Origin: Neurospora tetrasperma FGSC 2508
Taxonomy: Eukaryota; Ascomycota; Sordariomycetes; Sordariales; Sordariaceae
NCBI RefSeq assembly: GCF_000213175.1
Contig: NW_009799101.1
Span: forward strand, 1,079,744 to 1,143,743
DNA length: 64,000 nt
Reading direction: 5' to 3'
A program made the translations under genes and the position numbers. Under the pieces are notes generated by a model. It was not told the DNA's origin. It ran no database searches and saw only the letters and a list, made by a program, of their open reading frames with translations. Below, one piece after another: positions 10,545 to 22,350 of the stretch; positions within the stretch are counted from its first letter, which is position 1, and every line of letters starts with the position of its first letter.

Positions 10545-12476
10545 TTACATGGCCCTCAACTTCTCCTTCCCCCTCTTCCTCTTCCCGCCCACCTCCTTCT
10601 GCTCCTCGATCTCCAATAACGCCTCCCTCTTCTTCTCGCCCACCACCTTCAGCGCATCCCTGATCACTCTCGTCTCCAAGTTGACGCCCTCCTCCGTCCA
10701 TGCCTCCATCTGCCGTCCAACTCTCTGCTCGATCGCCAGCACCAGATCGACATCCCTCTGCCCCACAAACGTCACCGCATCACCCTTGCGGCCCGCACGC
10801 GCCGTACGACCAACACGATGAATGTAATCGTCCGGATCGCGGGGAATGTCGTAGTTGATCACGATCTTGACCTCGGGGATATCGAGACCTCTGGCCGCCA
10901 CATCCGTAGCAACCAGAATGCGCGCAGCCGAGGCGCGGAACCGACCGAGGTTGTCGATTCTCTGGCTCTGGGGGAGCTTGGAGTGCAGAGAGGTAACGCG
11001 GTGGTCGAGCAAGCGCAACAAATGGTGCAAAAAGTCCGCTGTGCTGGTGCGGTTGCAGAAGATGATGACGCTCTTGTCCACGTTTTGCGGGGTCAGCAGG
11101 AACATGTGCAGGTAGTGCTCGCGGTGGGTGACCGGCACCTGGAGGTGCATCTGGCGCAGGGTGGCGGGGATGGCGAGCCGCTGGGTGTCGACTTCGCACA
11201 CAAAGACGGGGGCGCGGCCGGGAATGGGCGGGCGCTCGGAAAGGGCCTTGACTTCGGGCGTCATGGTGGCGGTGAAGAGAAGCGTTTGGCGCTCGGAAGG
11301 AGGAGGGAGAACGGAGAAGCATTCTTCGACGTCGGGGAGCATGGATCCGTGGCCACTGTTGGCGAGCAAACGGTCGGCTTCGTCGAGCACAATGAACTTG
11401 ACGCGGCGCAGGCCGCAGATGGTGTCCTCGCCTGAGGTGCGGATGTGGTCGGCGAGACGGCCGGGAGTGGCGATGACGAGGTGAGGACGCTTGGCAAGGT
11501 CAATGGCTTGTTTGCGCATGTCGGCGCCGCCGGTGATCAGGACGGCTTTGAGGACGTGGGGCTGGGAGAGTGCGATGACTTGCTCCATGATTTGGAGGGC
11601 GAGTTCGCTGTGGAAGTGGTTAGCCTTCACCTATTGTTTGTTTGTGGGGGCTAAGGGGTACTCGGAGTGGACTTACCGGGTGGGCGTGAGGATGACACCA
11701 AAGATGGCGGATGGGTTGGCAGCCCATTGCTGGAGAATGGGAACGGCAAATGCTACCGTCTTACCCGAACCTGTCCTACTGCCACCGATACAGTCCCTGC
11801 CCTTGAGAATCTCGGGTATACAACCCTTTTGAATGCCGGTTGGCCGCTTGATGGCCATGTTGGCGAGAGACTGGACCAGCCATGGGCGGACATTGAGTGC
11901 GTCGAAGGTGGTGTTGGCGTCGATAGGAACAGAGACTGTGCTGGCAGGCTCTGGTACTGGTAGGGCTGGTGTTGCCTCTTCGGTCTTTTCTGTTTTGGGA
12001 GCCTCAGGTTGCTTTTTCTTGATGCGGGATGGGACGTTGTTGAAGACAGGCTTGACGGGGGCGACAGGCGTGTCATCCTCTTCTTCGTCTTCAAGTTGAG
12101 CAACGATGTCGTCGATGGTGGGTGAGGTACGGCGTCGTTTTCTGGGGGCGTCGCTGTCTAGCGAATCGGAGTCTGAGTCTGAACCTGATTCGGCGCTCTG
12201 GTTCTCCTCGTCCTCATTTTCATCTGAGACGCCCTCCTCTTCGTCTGAGACGCCCTCCTCTAAATCGTGTTCATCCTCGTCCTCATCCTCGTCCTCTTCA
12301 TCTGAGCCAGCCGACTCATCATCCTCCACATCTAGTTCAGACCCAAAGTCGGACTCATCCTCAGAGTGATCAAATTGTTCATCAATCTCAGTAACGGCGG
12401 GCGCCTTGTTGATCTTGGATTTGAGGTTGGCATTGGCATTGGCCTTTTTGGCCTTTGCGGCTGTGGCAGACGGCAT
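10545..12476 (-). CDS. dbp-8: DEAD-box ATP-dependent RNA helicase DBP8
   Basis: Two exons (12476-11677, 11607-10545; 69-bp intron) give 620 aa. The start is ATG 12476 (AACAATGCCG). The first ~165 residues are a very acidic Asp/Glu/Ser tract with a basic patch ([10 protein letters not shown]). The helicase core follows with the Q motif ([14 protein letters not shown]), motif [11 protein letters not shown], Ia TPTRELALQ interrupted by the intron, motif II DEAD in [10 protein letters not shown], motif III FTAT, motif [11 protein letters not shown] and motif [13 protein letters not shown]. The order and flanking residues fit Dbp8/DDX49, which acts in the nucleolus on early 18S rRNA processing with Esf2. 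A basic C-terminal tail is also present. All motifs are intact. Confidence 0.93.
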
Positions 12477-15400
12477 TGTTGGTTTGCTACTTTTTGCGGG
12501 GATTGGATTCAAAAGGTCTAGACAAACATTTATCTTTGATGCAAAATGTCGTCAACTGCGAATTCGTTCCCGGACCGTGATGGGCGCGTCTAGCAGCTTC
12601 GATGTGTGTTTCTGTAGTGTTGATTATCAGTCGATAAACTGATAACGACTTTGCGATCGCTACAAAATTCAAAATTTTTGGTTCAGCAAGGTTCTCGGGA
12701 ATGACCGAAAAGGGAAAGCGTGCTTGCAATGTCACATTGAACGTCATTACGTAAGCATGGCATCTGAACTTTATGGGGTGCCTCGGTGCTTCAGAAACCC
12801 CAACAGCCCAGAGCCTCACCAAGCCGTCCTCCATCTCCTATGTACATATCTCTCGCGAAACGATACCATGAGGGTAATAATCACTGTGTATCGTGATAAA
12901 GTGTCCATTTTCTTAGAGTTTCATCCTCACCTATATACCCATTGTCCTTCCATTCACGAACTTCCAATACAGATCGCCAAGACCTGACGTCCGCACACGG
13001 ACCGCAAGCAAGCAAGCCTGGGCCTGCCCCTGGGGTAGCATCACAGCAAGACCCACCAATGTACCTTGAAACGCAAGCCGAAGCGCCGGCGAACCGCCAA
13101 CGTCGCATAACAAGCGTCAGCCACCAAACCCATCGGCGCTTAAGTTTTGGACTGGGTTGTTTGTTTCCACATTCCATCTCATGGAATACGAAGAAACCGT
13201 TGGTTTGATCTCCATAGTGCGACTTCTGGGCGCTTGGAAGAATGCAAAAAATAGGAGAGCTTCTTCTTGTTTCGGAATGAGCCAAGAAGCATGAGCAGTC
13301 TAGGATCAAGGTCCATGTCGGAAAGCACTGCAATGTCGAGCTTCTGGTGGTGTGTCGTGCTGACTGCACCGTTTCCGAACAAAGTCTACGCAAGGGGTAC
13401 ACATATCGATGACAGAAGGGAAAGCAGCTTGTTCGGTCGGCTGAAAGACAGGACGGACCTCAAGGATGCAGCTCGTTCGTTGTCTTGATGCTCGGACAGA
13501 TGAGATCATGTCCTCCAACGGCCCCCTTCTTGTGTCATGATTAAGTGCCCCAGAAGGACAGTCGTTGACGATGATCCCAAGACTACGGATCCTCATGGCC
13601 GCCGCTAAACGGGCCAAGTCTGGAGTGGAACCCGCGGTAGGGCACACGCGAGCTTGCCCCCGGCGATGCATGGGCTATCGGCCCTTACCCAACTCGGGCA
13701 TTTCGATAAACATGATGGGCCATGCTAACGTTGTGGTACTTTACTGGCACAGTGGCCTACCGATTTGGCCCCCGAATGCCCCCATCGAACAAGCAGGCAA
13801 ATAGGCCAGAACAAGGTATCAGCATGAACTGTCGAGCAATGAAAGGAGGTAAAAGTGTTTTGTTTGCATGGCATGATCATGCCTCGTATGGCTTGATGAT
13901 ATACCTCATATTCATCTCGATTCGCATATGCTGAGGTCCTTCATTGTCATCTATAACTTCTCACCTGCTTCAAGTGTAAACGATTGTGTTGACCAAAGCA
14001 AGCAAGCGTTTCATCCACCTGGTTGGCTCCCCAAGATGGTGAAGTTAATCTCAAGGCCTGAGCTGACTATGTATGCTGTAGACTCTCCAGGCTGTCTCTT
14101 CTGAAACGCCGCTCACTCACAGTGAACTGCGAGGCACAGTGTCTCTCAACGACGTAGGCAATCCTTTCTGTGCCTCTTTGGCCAAGCACTCTGAGAGAAC
14201 AAAGTTTGCGCCCCGTGCCCACATACCGCAGAACCCGTTGACGATGCCGATGTCCCCCCCTGGTGGTGTACTGTGGTAAGAACAACAAGGCGAGACTGGT
14301 GGAATCGCGGGAGGGTTGAAGCGAAAGGACAGGCTTGACTGGCCAGTGGGAGTGTCGATCGGACGCCCTGTGGCAGCTTTCCAGCGTGCCAATCAGATGT
14401 TTCTAAAGACCGTTGTAAGTCGAGTTTCGTTTACCAGGCGAGCTGGGGTACTACCATAGACGTAGTGTACGGATGTCATCAGATGCGCACCAACCCCGGG
14501 ACGGTCTCGCCCTGGCTTGCCTGGTCAATGGCATGGGTGCTGTGTCTTCAATTCTTACGATAGAGAAAGTGCCATTGTTTGGTTCCTATGTGGTAATGTG
14601 GTTAGGTAGTATGTTTTCGTATTCATCATCGAATTGTCTTGACGAAATGGTACTCAAGGTGCTGCAGCAGCGGAGCCCGACGAAACAACTGAAGCGCTGC
14701 TGGAGGAAATAGTAGTCTTCTAACGTCCCTTCTTTTAGTCCTGTCTAACCATCAATCGTCTTCGGTTCCAAGTTCAACAAACCTCGAGGACTAGAAGCTC
14801 CAAGCGCCGCTCTATCGCTGAATTGCAACCCCCGGCTCTATTCTCGCCCTGTTCAACAGTCCCATGTTCCTGTGAGGAGAACAAGACCCCGCCGTTCAGG
14901 GCCGCAGCGGGCATTCCCCTGTGCATAAGAGCGAAGGACCCCTGATCCGATCACACTGCCAAGTGTGGGGGCACACAGCCGACATCCACTCCACCGCCGA
15001 GACAGACACTGCCCGCCTTGACAGGTCCGCTCCCAGGCAGTGCCGCTCTTCAAATCAAAAACTCGCACAAGCATCCCCGTGTGTCAACAGAAACAACGGC
15101 AAGTCGACAGATCCCAACATCATAACCTCCGTCCTCTCCACTGCCAGACGACTCCGCCGGAGATTGCAACACTGCCAGTGGCTCACGCTCGGCGCCTGGC
15201 CCATTTCCCAGAGTCCGGCCCGGTCCCGTCTTTCCCTTCCCTGCCGAGGTTGGAGTCCTACGAGAGTCCTTCATAGTTGTGTCGCCTGGCTTCCACTTGC
15301 ATATCTAGCCGTGCATCCCGCACTCACACGCACAGCTTGACCCTACATACTCAGTACCTACATAGTACACGTTCGTTTTAAGGCCCGACTTCTTTATACA

Positions 15401-15982
15401 CCGGCAATCCCGCATTTCTCTTAACCGACGCTTGATCTATCATCCATCTTCAGCCGTTTTTTTTTTTAAAAAAAAAAAAAAAAAACACACGTCCCATCTG
15501 CACCACATCACTTCGACTCGTCGCCATCTCGTTGTTTGTCAGTTGACGTCCCTTGACGTACGAGTCTGCACCTACCGGGTTTCGTCGCCTACCATACAGT
15601 GCGCCCCTCCCCTTGCCGACAAATTACATTACTGCTTTTCGTCCGAACGACTCGTCTCGTCTCTTCATCCCAAGTCGCCCCGTTCGCCTATTGCACCTCA
15701 GACAGCTTGTCTTGCTCGACGACCTCGTTTTCTCGCCAGTCAGATATTACCACTAGCGAAGAAAGCAAAGTCATCGTCGCACAACTACAAGACCATCTGC
15801 GGCCAAAGACCAACAACGGCACTACTACACGTCTCGTGACCGGCTCAATTTCGCCTCGCAGGTCTCGGCCCATTTCAAGCACTGAGGCTTGTCAGGCTTC
15901 CAGAGTCTGAACCCTTTGTCTCCAAGATTCGAAACGTCCGTCACCGAGTGACGGCAAAGGCATCTGCCCTCAACAGACTACC
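12477..15982. other. Intergenic region and long mek-1 upstream region
   Basis: About 3.5 kb without a convincing gene. The dbp-8 promoter lies at the left end. From about 15340 to 15980 the plus strand is strongly pyrimidine-rich and is likely the mek-1 promoter and 5' leader. It includes a T-run followed directly by an A-run (about 15457-15485) that could fold back on itself. Several short open frames in this leader would be upstream ORFs if transcribed. Confidence 0.5.
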
Positions 15983-17875
15983 ATGGCCGATCACCAAGGT
16001 CAAAGCAGCAACGATGCTGCCCCCAAGGCAAGTAGAAAAACTACCCAATTCGCCCTCTTCAATCAGGACTCCCCAATTGCCTCTCCAGCATCACCTCTCT
16101 GCTCTCTTCTGCCCTCCATTCTTTCAAGGTGCCTGGTGACTGCCTCTCACACCTTATAACACTCGTTTCGCGTCCACACTCGTTTGCTGGCAACACCAAT
16201 TCATCGCTAACACACTTCACACCATGCAGGCCAACCCAGGTCTCCAGGCACCCCAACTCCAACAGGGACCATCCCCCGTTCCCACAATGGCACCAGCCCC
16301 CGCACCCCTCCTCCGGCCAGCCATCCCCGGCGCTCGCCCCGGTGGTCGGGGCCCCCCACGTCTTGGCCTTGCGATCCCCCCGTCTCTAAGTGTTAAGCCC
16401 GTCGGTAATCCCGGCGCTCCTCCGGCGCGTGCGGCGCCACCACAACTCAAACTCGCTACCCCCATGGGTAGCACCACAATACCACATGAGCAGCCTGCCG
16501 GACGACCAGGCGCCCAAGGCTATAGCGCTAGCGGTGCCAGCGATAGCAGTGCGGCGCATAGCAGGAGTGGCAGCTTTGGTCCCGAGAGCAACCCTACCAG
16601 CGCCGACACCCGGTATAGTAATGTTTCGTTTATCGGCGCCCAAAGGCCACACGGCACACCAGACCCTGTCTCTGCAGTGGGTTCTCTTTACTCCAATGCC
16701 AGCGAGGGAGGTGTGGGTATGGAACGAGAAAACAGTCTGCATGGATTGGAAGCATTCGACAAGCTTACACTGGAAAAAGCGAGGACACTAGATGTCGAAG
16801 AGCTTGATGACGATGGATGGAGGATCGCCATGATGGAGAAGAGAGTCGAGGAGTTGGGACCCCTAGGCGAGGGTGCGGGAGGTGCGGTAACCAAAGCCAG
16901 GTTGAAGGGCGGCAAGACCGTATTTGCGCTCAAGGTATGGCACTCCAGCCTGAGATCTGATCCCATGATTTTGCTCGAATCCTTGCTGACGACTCTCTGA
17001 TTAGATCATCACAGCAAACCCCGACAAGGACGTTGCCAAGCAAATTGTCCGTGAACTAGGGTTCAACAAGCAGTGCGCCTCCGAGCACATCTGTCGGTAC
17101 TTTGGCGCCGTTGTTGACACCCAATCCGCGACCATCTCCATTGCCATGGAGTATTGCGAAGGTGGTTCTCTTGACAGTGTCTATAAAGAAGTCAAGAAGC
17201 TTGGCGGGCGTACAGGGGAAAGGGTATTGGGCAAGATTGCCGAGGGCGTTCTACACGGATTGACATATCTGCACAGCAAGAAGATCATCCACCGTGACAT
17301 TAAGCCTAGCAACATCCTTCTTTGTCGCAACGGCGAGGTCAAGCTTTGCGATTTCGGTGTCTCGGGCGATTATGGCACGAACGGCGCGGCCAACACATTC
17401 ATCGGTACCAGTTATTACATGGCGCCTGAGCGAATCACAGGCCAGTCATATACCATCACCTCGGACGTTTGGTCTTTGGGTGTTACCCTGCTCGAGGTTG
17501 CACAGCACCGATTCCCCTTCCCCGCCGATGGTACCGACTCACAACCCCGTGCCGGTCTTATTGACCTGTTGACGTACATCGTCCGCCAGCCTGTGCCGAA
17601 GCTGAAGGATGAGCCTGATGCGAACATTTTCTGGACTGACAAGTTCAAGTACTTCATTGACTGCTGGTATGTGCACCCACTCCTTATTCTTTTTCTTTTG
17701 TCCAGCAAGCTAACCAGGATAATTGTGTAGCTTGGAGAAGGATCCCAACCGCAGAGCGAGCCCTTGGCGTATGCTCGACCACCCCTGGATGTTGGAAATA
17801 CGGTCAAGGCGTGTGAACGTGGCTCGTTTCCTGGCCACGGTATGGGGCTGGGAGGATGGGAAGGAAGAGGCATAG
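15983..17875 (+). CDS. mek-1: Cell-wall-integrity MAP kinase kinase (MKK1/2 type)
   Basis: Four exons (15983-16027, 16230-16934, 17005-17666, 17731-17875) join in phase to 518 aa. Residues 1-200 are Pro/Ala/Ser-rich and disordered. The segment [20 protein letters not shown] just before the kinase is typical of fungal Mkk1/Mkk2. Kinase landmarks: glycine loop LGEGAGGAV (~228), FALK Lys250, HRDIKPSN (Asp348), CDFGVSG (Asp366), the activation loop ending GTSYYMAPE, and CLEKDPNRR across the last intron. It should phosphorylate the Slt2-type MAPK downstream of Bck1. The first intron starts with GC (AAG/GCAAGT) rather than GT; the exon-1 ATG (TACCATGGCC) is chosen because it splices in phase 0 to the long frame. 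A downstream ATG at 16224 is the alternative. Confidence 0.92.
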
Positions 17876-18419
17876 TGTGTCTGCGGTGGGAATAATCGAT
17901 CGAAATTGGCGAGTTCAGTTCATGGGCCACGAAATTTCTGCAAATGCCGGAAGCACAAGAGTCGTGTACCGGAAGACAATGGGGTCGTTTCTTCGGTTAA
18001 GGATGTCGAACCTGGTGTCTTTGATTTTGAAGAGGATGAGAACTTTGGCAAAAGCGAGTCGACCCGTGTTTGACAGCTTTTGGATATATAAATATGAATG
18101 AACCTCATGATAAGGACTGGATAGGGATTCGTATATGCACCGTGTATGCTTGGGTTTCGCGAGGCTCGCACATCTTAATGGTACCTGTGGCTAGCGAACA
18201 ACAAACGGGACCGATTTGAGCAAGAGAGCTCTTTTAAAGGCGAAGTGACATGCAGTCGTACTCATGACATCCATCCATGCCCACCTCAAAATCGGGTTCC
18301 AAAAGACGTGTGGGCACACCAAATACCCCAAGTTTGCACCCTCCCAGCCCCCCTTTAACCCTTTCATCTCATCTCTGCCTACAGCCACTAAGGGGTATAT
18401 AGCCCACCTTACCAGCGGC
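17876..18419. other. Intergenic, mek-1 3' region
   Basis: About 540 bp downstream of mek-1. A TATA-like motif (GGTATATAG, about 18394-18402) lies just upstream of the Pol III-like unit at 18421. No coding gene seen. Confidence 0.55.
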
Positions 18420-18420
18420 C

Positions 18421-18522
18421 TCTTCCGTGGTCCGCTGGTACATCCGGGAGTAATGAGGGAGAGCTCTTCGTGAGCTGTTACCAAGTAAACTGGAAGTTGC
18501 CGGTTCGAGTCCGGTGCGGAAC
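18421..18522 (+). ncRNA. Possible RNA polymerase III unit, tRNA-like, odd fold
   Basis: The 3' end looks like a tRNA: T arm GCCGG-TTCGAGT-CCGGT with a perfect B-box GGTTCGAGTCC (18502-18512), then GCGGAAC + A, then T9 (18526-18534), a Pol III terminator. Upstream, CTTCCGT (18422-18428) pairs with the 3' strand at six of seven positions (the first pair is C-C), and TGGTCCGCTGG is A-box-like. A TATA motif lies about 28 bp upstream. However, I could not find a normal anticodon arm: between A and B boxes there are two competing hairpins (GAGCTC/GAGCT and GTAA/TTAC). It may be an intron-bearing or decayed tRNA, or another Pol III RNA. Confidence 0.4.
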
Positions 18523-18534
18523 ACCTTTTTTTTG

Positions 18535-20154
18535 TCTTTTCTTCTCTTCTTTCCTCTCCTCGTTATTATGGTTTGGGTGAGATTTTCTCGAAATATGGTA
18601 TGTTGATTGCAGTTGTGTGAAATGGGAATGACATCTTTTGGTACAGTTTGGCCAGCCCCTTAATATCAACCCTAACCCTTGGTTGACATGGAATTGGAAC
18701 TGAATGATGGAAGGTGGGAACGATCACGGTCGACTCCATGGCTGGTAAGTATAACTTGAACGTTATGAAATCTGTACGAAATCGGGCTGCAGGTGACATC
18801 CGGTTTGTGATTCAAACGAGGTGCCCCAATCGCGATTGGTGAGTGTTGGATGAACATAGATTTGGCGCTCTTTGTATGCATATAGCATATAAGTCAAGGC
18901 AGTTTCGAGGATTACATAGAGGAATAATGACCGTGCAGGTAGAATCTAGAACGGGTCTGACGGCACTGGTGCCGATGCCAGTATCTTTTTGTTGGTGATA
19001 CGGTACCCTTGTTGGTAGGCGATTTCTGTGAATTGCGACAAGTTTTTGCGGTCGTCATAGTCGGCAAACCTATGATGTACGCCCTGAGTCTTATCCGTTC
19101 CACTGCCAACATAAACGAGGGGCGTAGCGTCTGCTTTTTGGACGATTAAGAGGTATAGGGAGAAAGTACCTAGGTTCGTCCTGACGGGAATACTACTCAG
19201 GGTTAACTTAAGAAGGGACCATGAAAGGAACGGAGCGGACGGTTATAATGGAATTACATATATGTGCACTATGAGTACTTCCGTAGCTCAATACCAGGAA
19301 AGAAGGACTGCAGGAATATACCTGCCCAGGTGCCCGTTTTATTGCATTGTAGTAGCAGGCACTGTGCATATCACGGGCGGTCTGAGCAGCGTAAGTGGTC
19401 CGACCCTGCCACCACAGGGCATTTTTCACAAGCTCTTACATAAGGGTCCTTCTCTCCCCATTCAACTTTTGGTATTCTTTCTCTCTTTTCTTGACACATA
19501 CCTATATCATCTCGACAGCGAAGAAAGTCCACCAGACATAAAGGATTCTTCATTCATATTCCAAGGTACCTGCTTGGCTTCTAGCTGACCACTTTCTCAT
19601 CACTTGCTTGGTTATTTCAACGCTTCTTCATCAGCAACAAACACCAAGCTACCTAAGTACCAACTACTATTCCATCCTCTGACCACCATCCACTTTTCAT
19701 CTCATTTTTTCCCTCCCATTCTTTTCTTTCATCCTTCCACACGACGTCCGAGTGCGCTGTCCTCACAACACTCCTGGCAGCCTTGGCCCACAAAGTCCTC
19801 CTCGCGTTGATCTGGTTGGTGGTGTTCTCCATCAACGTGTTCTTCGTGTTCTCGTGGGGCAGGAAGAATTTCTGGCTGTTGTAAGTCTACTTCATGTTCC
19901 AATTCATTTTTGTTTCTTCCTTTCTCTTCTTATCTCCTCCCCAGCTTACCTTGTCCTCTCGGTCCTCTGGGTTTTTCGCTGACCAGAAACAGGCGCTTGC
20001 CACGCAACCACCTCCCAAACCACCCTCCAGAGCGGCAGCAGCAGCATGAATGACAATTTCTCCGGTTGCCAGATTCCATCAAGACAGCCATTTAGCACTG
20101 TGGCGTTTCGAAAAGAAGTCTTCAAAAAATTTTTCTAGACCAAATCAGTACACA
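18535..20154. other. Intergenic; contains a hydrophobic open frame without a start
   Basis: No gene can be asserted. At about 19756-19876 the plus strand encodes a strongly hydrophobic stretch (for example ALIWLVVFSINVFFVFSWG), ending at a GTAAGT donor with a CCCCAG acceptor 70-80 bp later that keeps the frame open to a short basic tail (stop near 20050). No ATG lies upstream in that exon, so a start exon was not found. Confidence 0.35.
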
Positions 20155-20536
20155 ATGGCCCGCTGCAAACAGCAAGCCCAAAACGGGCATCAACATTCGC
20201 TGTCTCCGTTGGTAAGTACTCCTAGCATTTCCTGTCTGGGCACCTATCCATATCACCGCGAAGATTAGCTTAACGTAATGTTCGTGAACAGACCAGAACG
20301 GACACAGATTCCAGTCCGCCCCATGCCGTCCCACTCAAGCCCCAGAAAGGGCACAAGCGTCGTCCGCGGCGCCTACAACAACCACCACGACGGGAACGTC
20401 GTCCACTTTGGCTGCATCGGCTGTAGCAACATATTCCGCCATCATCGCCGCCGCACAGCTAAACGAGCGAGGCTGCGAGGCCCTTTTGGAGTACGTGAAC
20501 ACCAATCATCCGCTGGGACCCCTCCGCCTGGATTGA
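20155..20536 (+). CDS. Small Thr/Ala-rich protein A (paralogue of 21978-22350)
   Basis: Unrecognised. Two exons (20155-20211, 20297-20536; 85-bp intron) give 98 aa. After a short polar N terminus there is an Ala/Thr-rich linker (SSAAPTTTTTGTSS), then LNERGCEALLEYVN and a Pro/Leu tail. No signal peptide or membrane segment. The gene at 21978 has the same plan: a 14-19 codon first exon, a phase-0 intron opening GTRAGTACTCC and ending GAACAG nearby, a Thr-rich linker and a C-terminal motif Lx(D/E)xGC(D/E)AL. The chosen acceptor is GACCAG at 20296; using the AG five bases earlier shifts to a shorter, unrelated frame. Function unknown; it lies just upstream of the kinase cluster. Confidence 0.5.
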
Positions 20537-21977
20537 AGGGCTAGAACAACTTGCGTCGTTCCACCGGCTGTGAAAGACAACAACTGTCCAATGTGACACC
20601 TCAAATGTCCAACTTCACAGTTGGGTCCCAGCCGTCATTAGTTGGTGTTTACTTGGGATTCTCTGGTTCTGGCACCGATCAGAAGCCATCTGGATCCATT
20701 GCAACAGAAAAATTGACAATCTCGCCGAAGTCCCTCCCCCATTACCCGACGCACCCGGATCACGATGTGGCCTCAATTTTTGTTGTCGCAGTATGGCCTC
20801 TGGAGATAATCTGTAACATTGTTTGGCAACACATCCTCACATCCATAAAAGAAAACAACATATCAAGCGAATGATAGCAGCCTGTGGAGCGCCGCAAAGG
20901 GAGGAACGGCGGATACCGTGACGTGGGACAATGAAACCGACACTGAAGAAAACGAAACGGACAACAACTGTATTGTTTGAGACGGTGACTGATACGACGA
21001 CGACAAATTAGATGGGATGAAGAGGAAGATGGGATAGATGAGGGAACTCTTTTCTTCTTCATCCGATGAACATACTCATTCGATGGTGGCGGGGCAATCA
21101 ACATGGAGCAGGCCACGGCAAGCTGTGGAATAACTGGGTTTTTCAACATACAGTATCCATACCAAGAGAACAAAAAAAAGGCAGAAAAGGGGGGATTTAT
21201 TCTTCATTACTCGGACAGAATTCTGACCTTTTTCACTAAGTCGGGGGAGTATATGACTGTGCAGCTGTATGACGGCTAAACGGACTTGTATCAAGAAACA
21301 TGAGCGAGTTCCTAGATAACTTTTCCCTCCATGCAATCCAGAGTCGTGCAGTCAAGACGGTTTTGCCGGGAGTGCAGTTTCACCTGGGCAGCGACGCATC
21401 GAACACCGGCACCGGAGCGGTACTAGTGCTTTATGACAGAAAAACCGACTGATCAAATAGGTCCGGCAGGGTTCGCAGAGAAACTGCCACGTGATACGTT
21501 AACCGACAAGTTAGGTTTGCCCATGATTTGTCCATGGCCTCATACAAATCTACCCTATGATGGGCTTTGTACACATGCGGCTTTCCTCGAGGGTGTCAAT
21601 CTCGGTAACAACAACCCAGACTCAGCTGGGATGACGGAGGATACATCCCCCTCTCGAGAAGTAGTCAATCAGGTCTTCGTGATCCGGCACGCCGGGGATT
21701 AAAATCGCATCGCAGTTGCATTGCAGAATGCCGGTAGTTCTCTGACTAATGTATTTTGATCAAGTTTAAGGTAGTTGCGCCTACAAGGCCGTGCTCACAC
21801 CCAGTCACATACAAATACAAGCCTTTGTGAGTCCAAGTAAACTCATCCTCTTTTTTTCTTTCCATCACAACACTGCATGGATTTCCAAAGACTACCCACA
21901 ATACCATCCAAAGTCACCTATCCCTCAAAACACAAACATCCCTACATCTTGAACCAACAACCACGCAAGAAGCAGGA
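20537..21977. other. Intergenic between the two small paralogues
   Basis: About 1.4 kb; only short open frames. The last ~150 bp before 21978 are CA-rich and look like a 5' leader. Confidence 0.5.
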
Positions 21978-22350
21978 ATGACACAGAGACGAGAGTGTTC
22001 GCGGCCGTCATCGGTAGAGGTGAGTACTCCCAGGAATTTCCCCATGCCTCCTGTCCCTGCCACAAAAACACCGGCTATATCCCAGTCTTACTGATATCCA
22101 TGAACAGACGGCCAAGAGCACTTCTACTTCTACGTCCATTTCAGCCATGGCACCGCGAATTCCCCAAAGGGAAACTGCGGCGGCGCCCTCAGCGACCACA
22201 ACTACAAGGAGTACGACAATGAGCACGACAACGAGCACAACGACAACAACATTGGCTACGTCCTCCTCGATCAGTGCATTTCTAGACCAAGGGTGCGACG
22301 CCCTTTCGTGGTTAGCTGAGGAACCTCTTCCCAAGTTGGAGGTTACCTAA
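21978..22350 (+). CDS. Small Thr/Ser-rich protein B (paralogue of 20155-20536)
   Basis: Unrecognised. Two exons (21978-22019, 22108-22350; 88-bp phase-0 intron GTGAGTACTCC...GAACAG) give 94 aa. The N terminus is short and basic (MTQRRECSRPSS), followed by a long Ser/Thr-rich linker and the C-terminal motif FLDQGCDALSWLAEEPLP, which resembles LNERGCEALLEYV of the neighbour. The Thr-rich stretch is encoded by an ACN/AGN repeat and could expand or contract by slippage. Identity with protein A outside the motif is low, so the duplication is old. Confidence 0.5.

Noticed and set aside
10818-11435. 205-codon plus-strand open frame in dbp-8
   Set aside because: Antisense shadow of the helicase core.
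12106-12369. Ser-rich plus-strand open frame
   Set aside because: Mirror of the Asp/Glu tract of dbp-8.
15432-15910. Overlapping Pro/Ser-rich plus-strand frames before mek-1
   Set aside because: They lie in the pyrimidine-rich leader; at most upstream ORFs.
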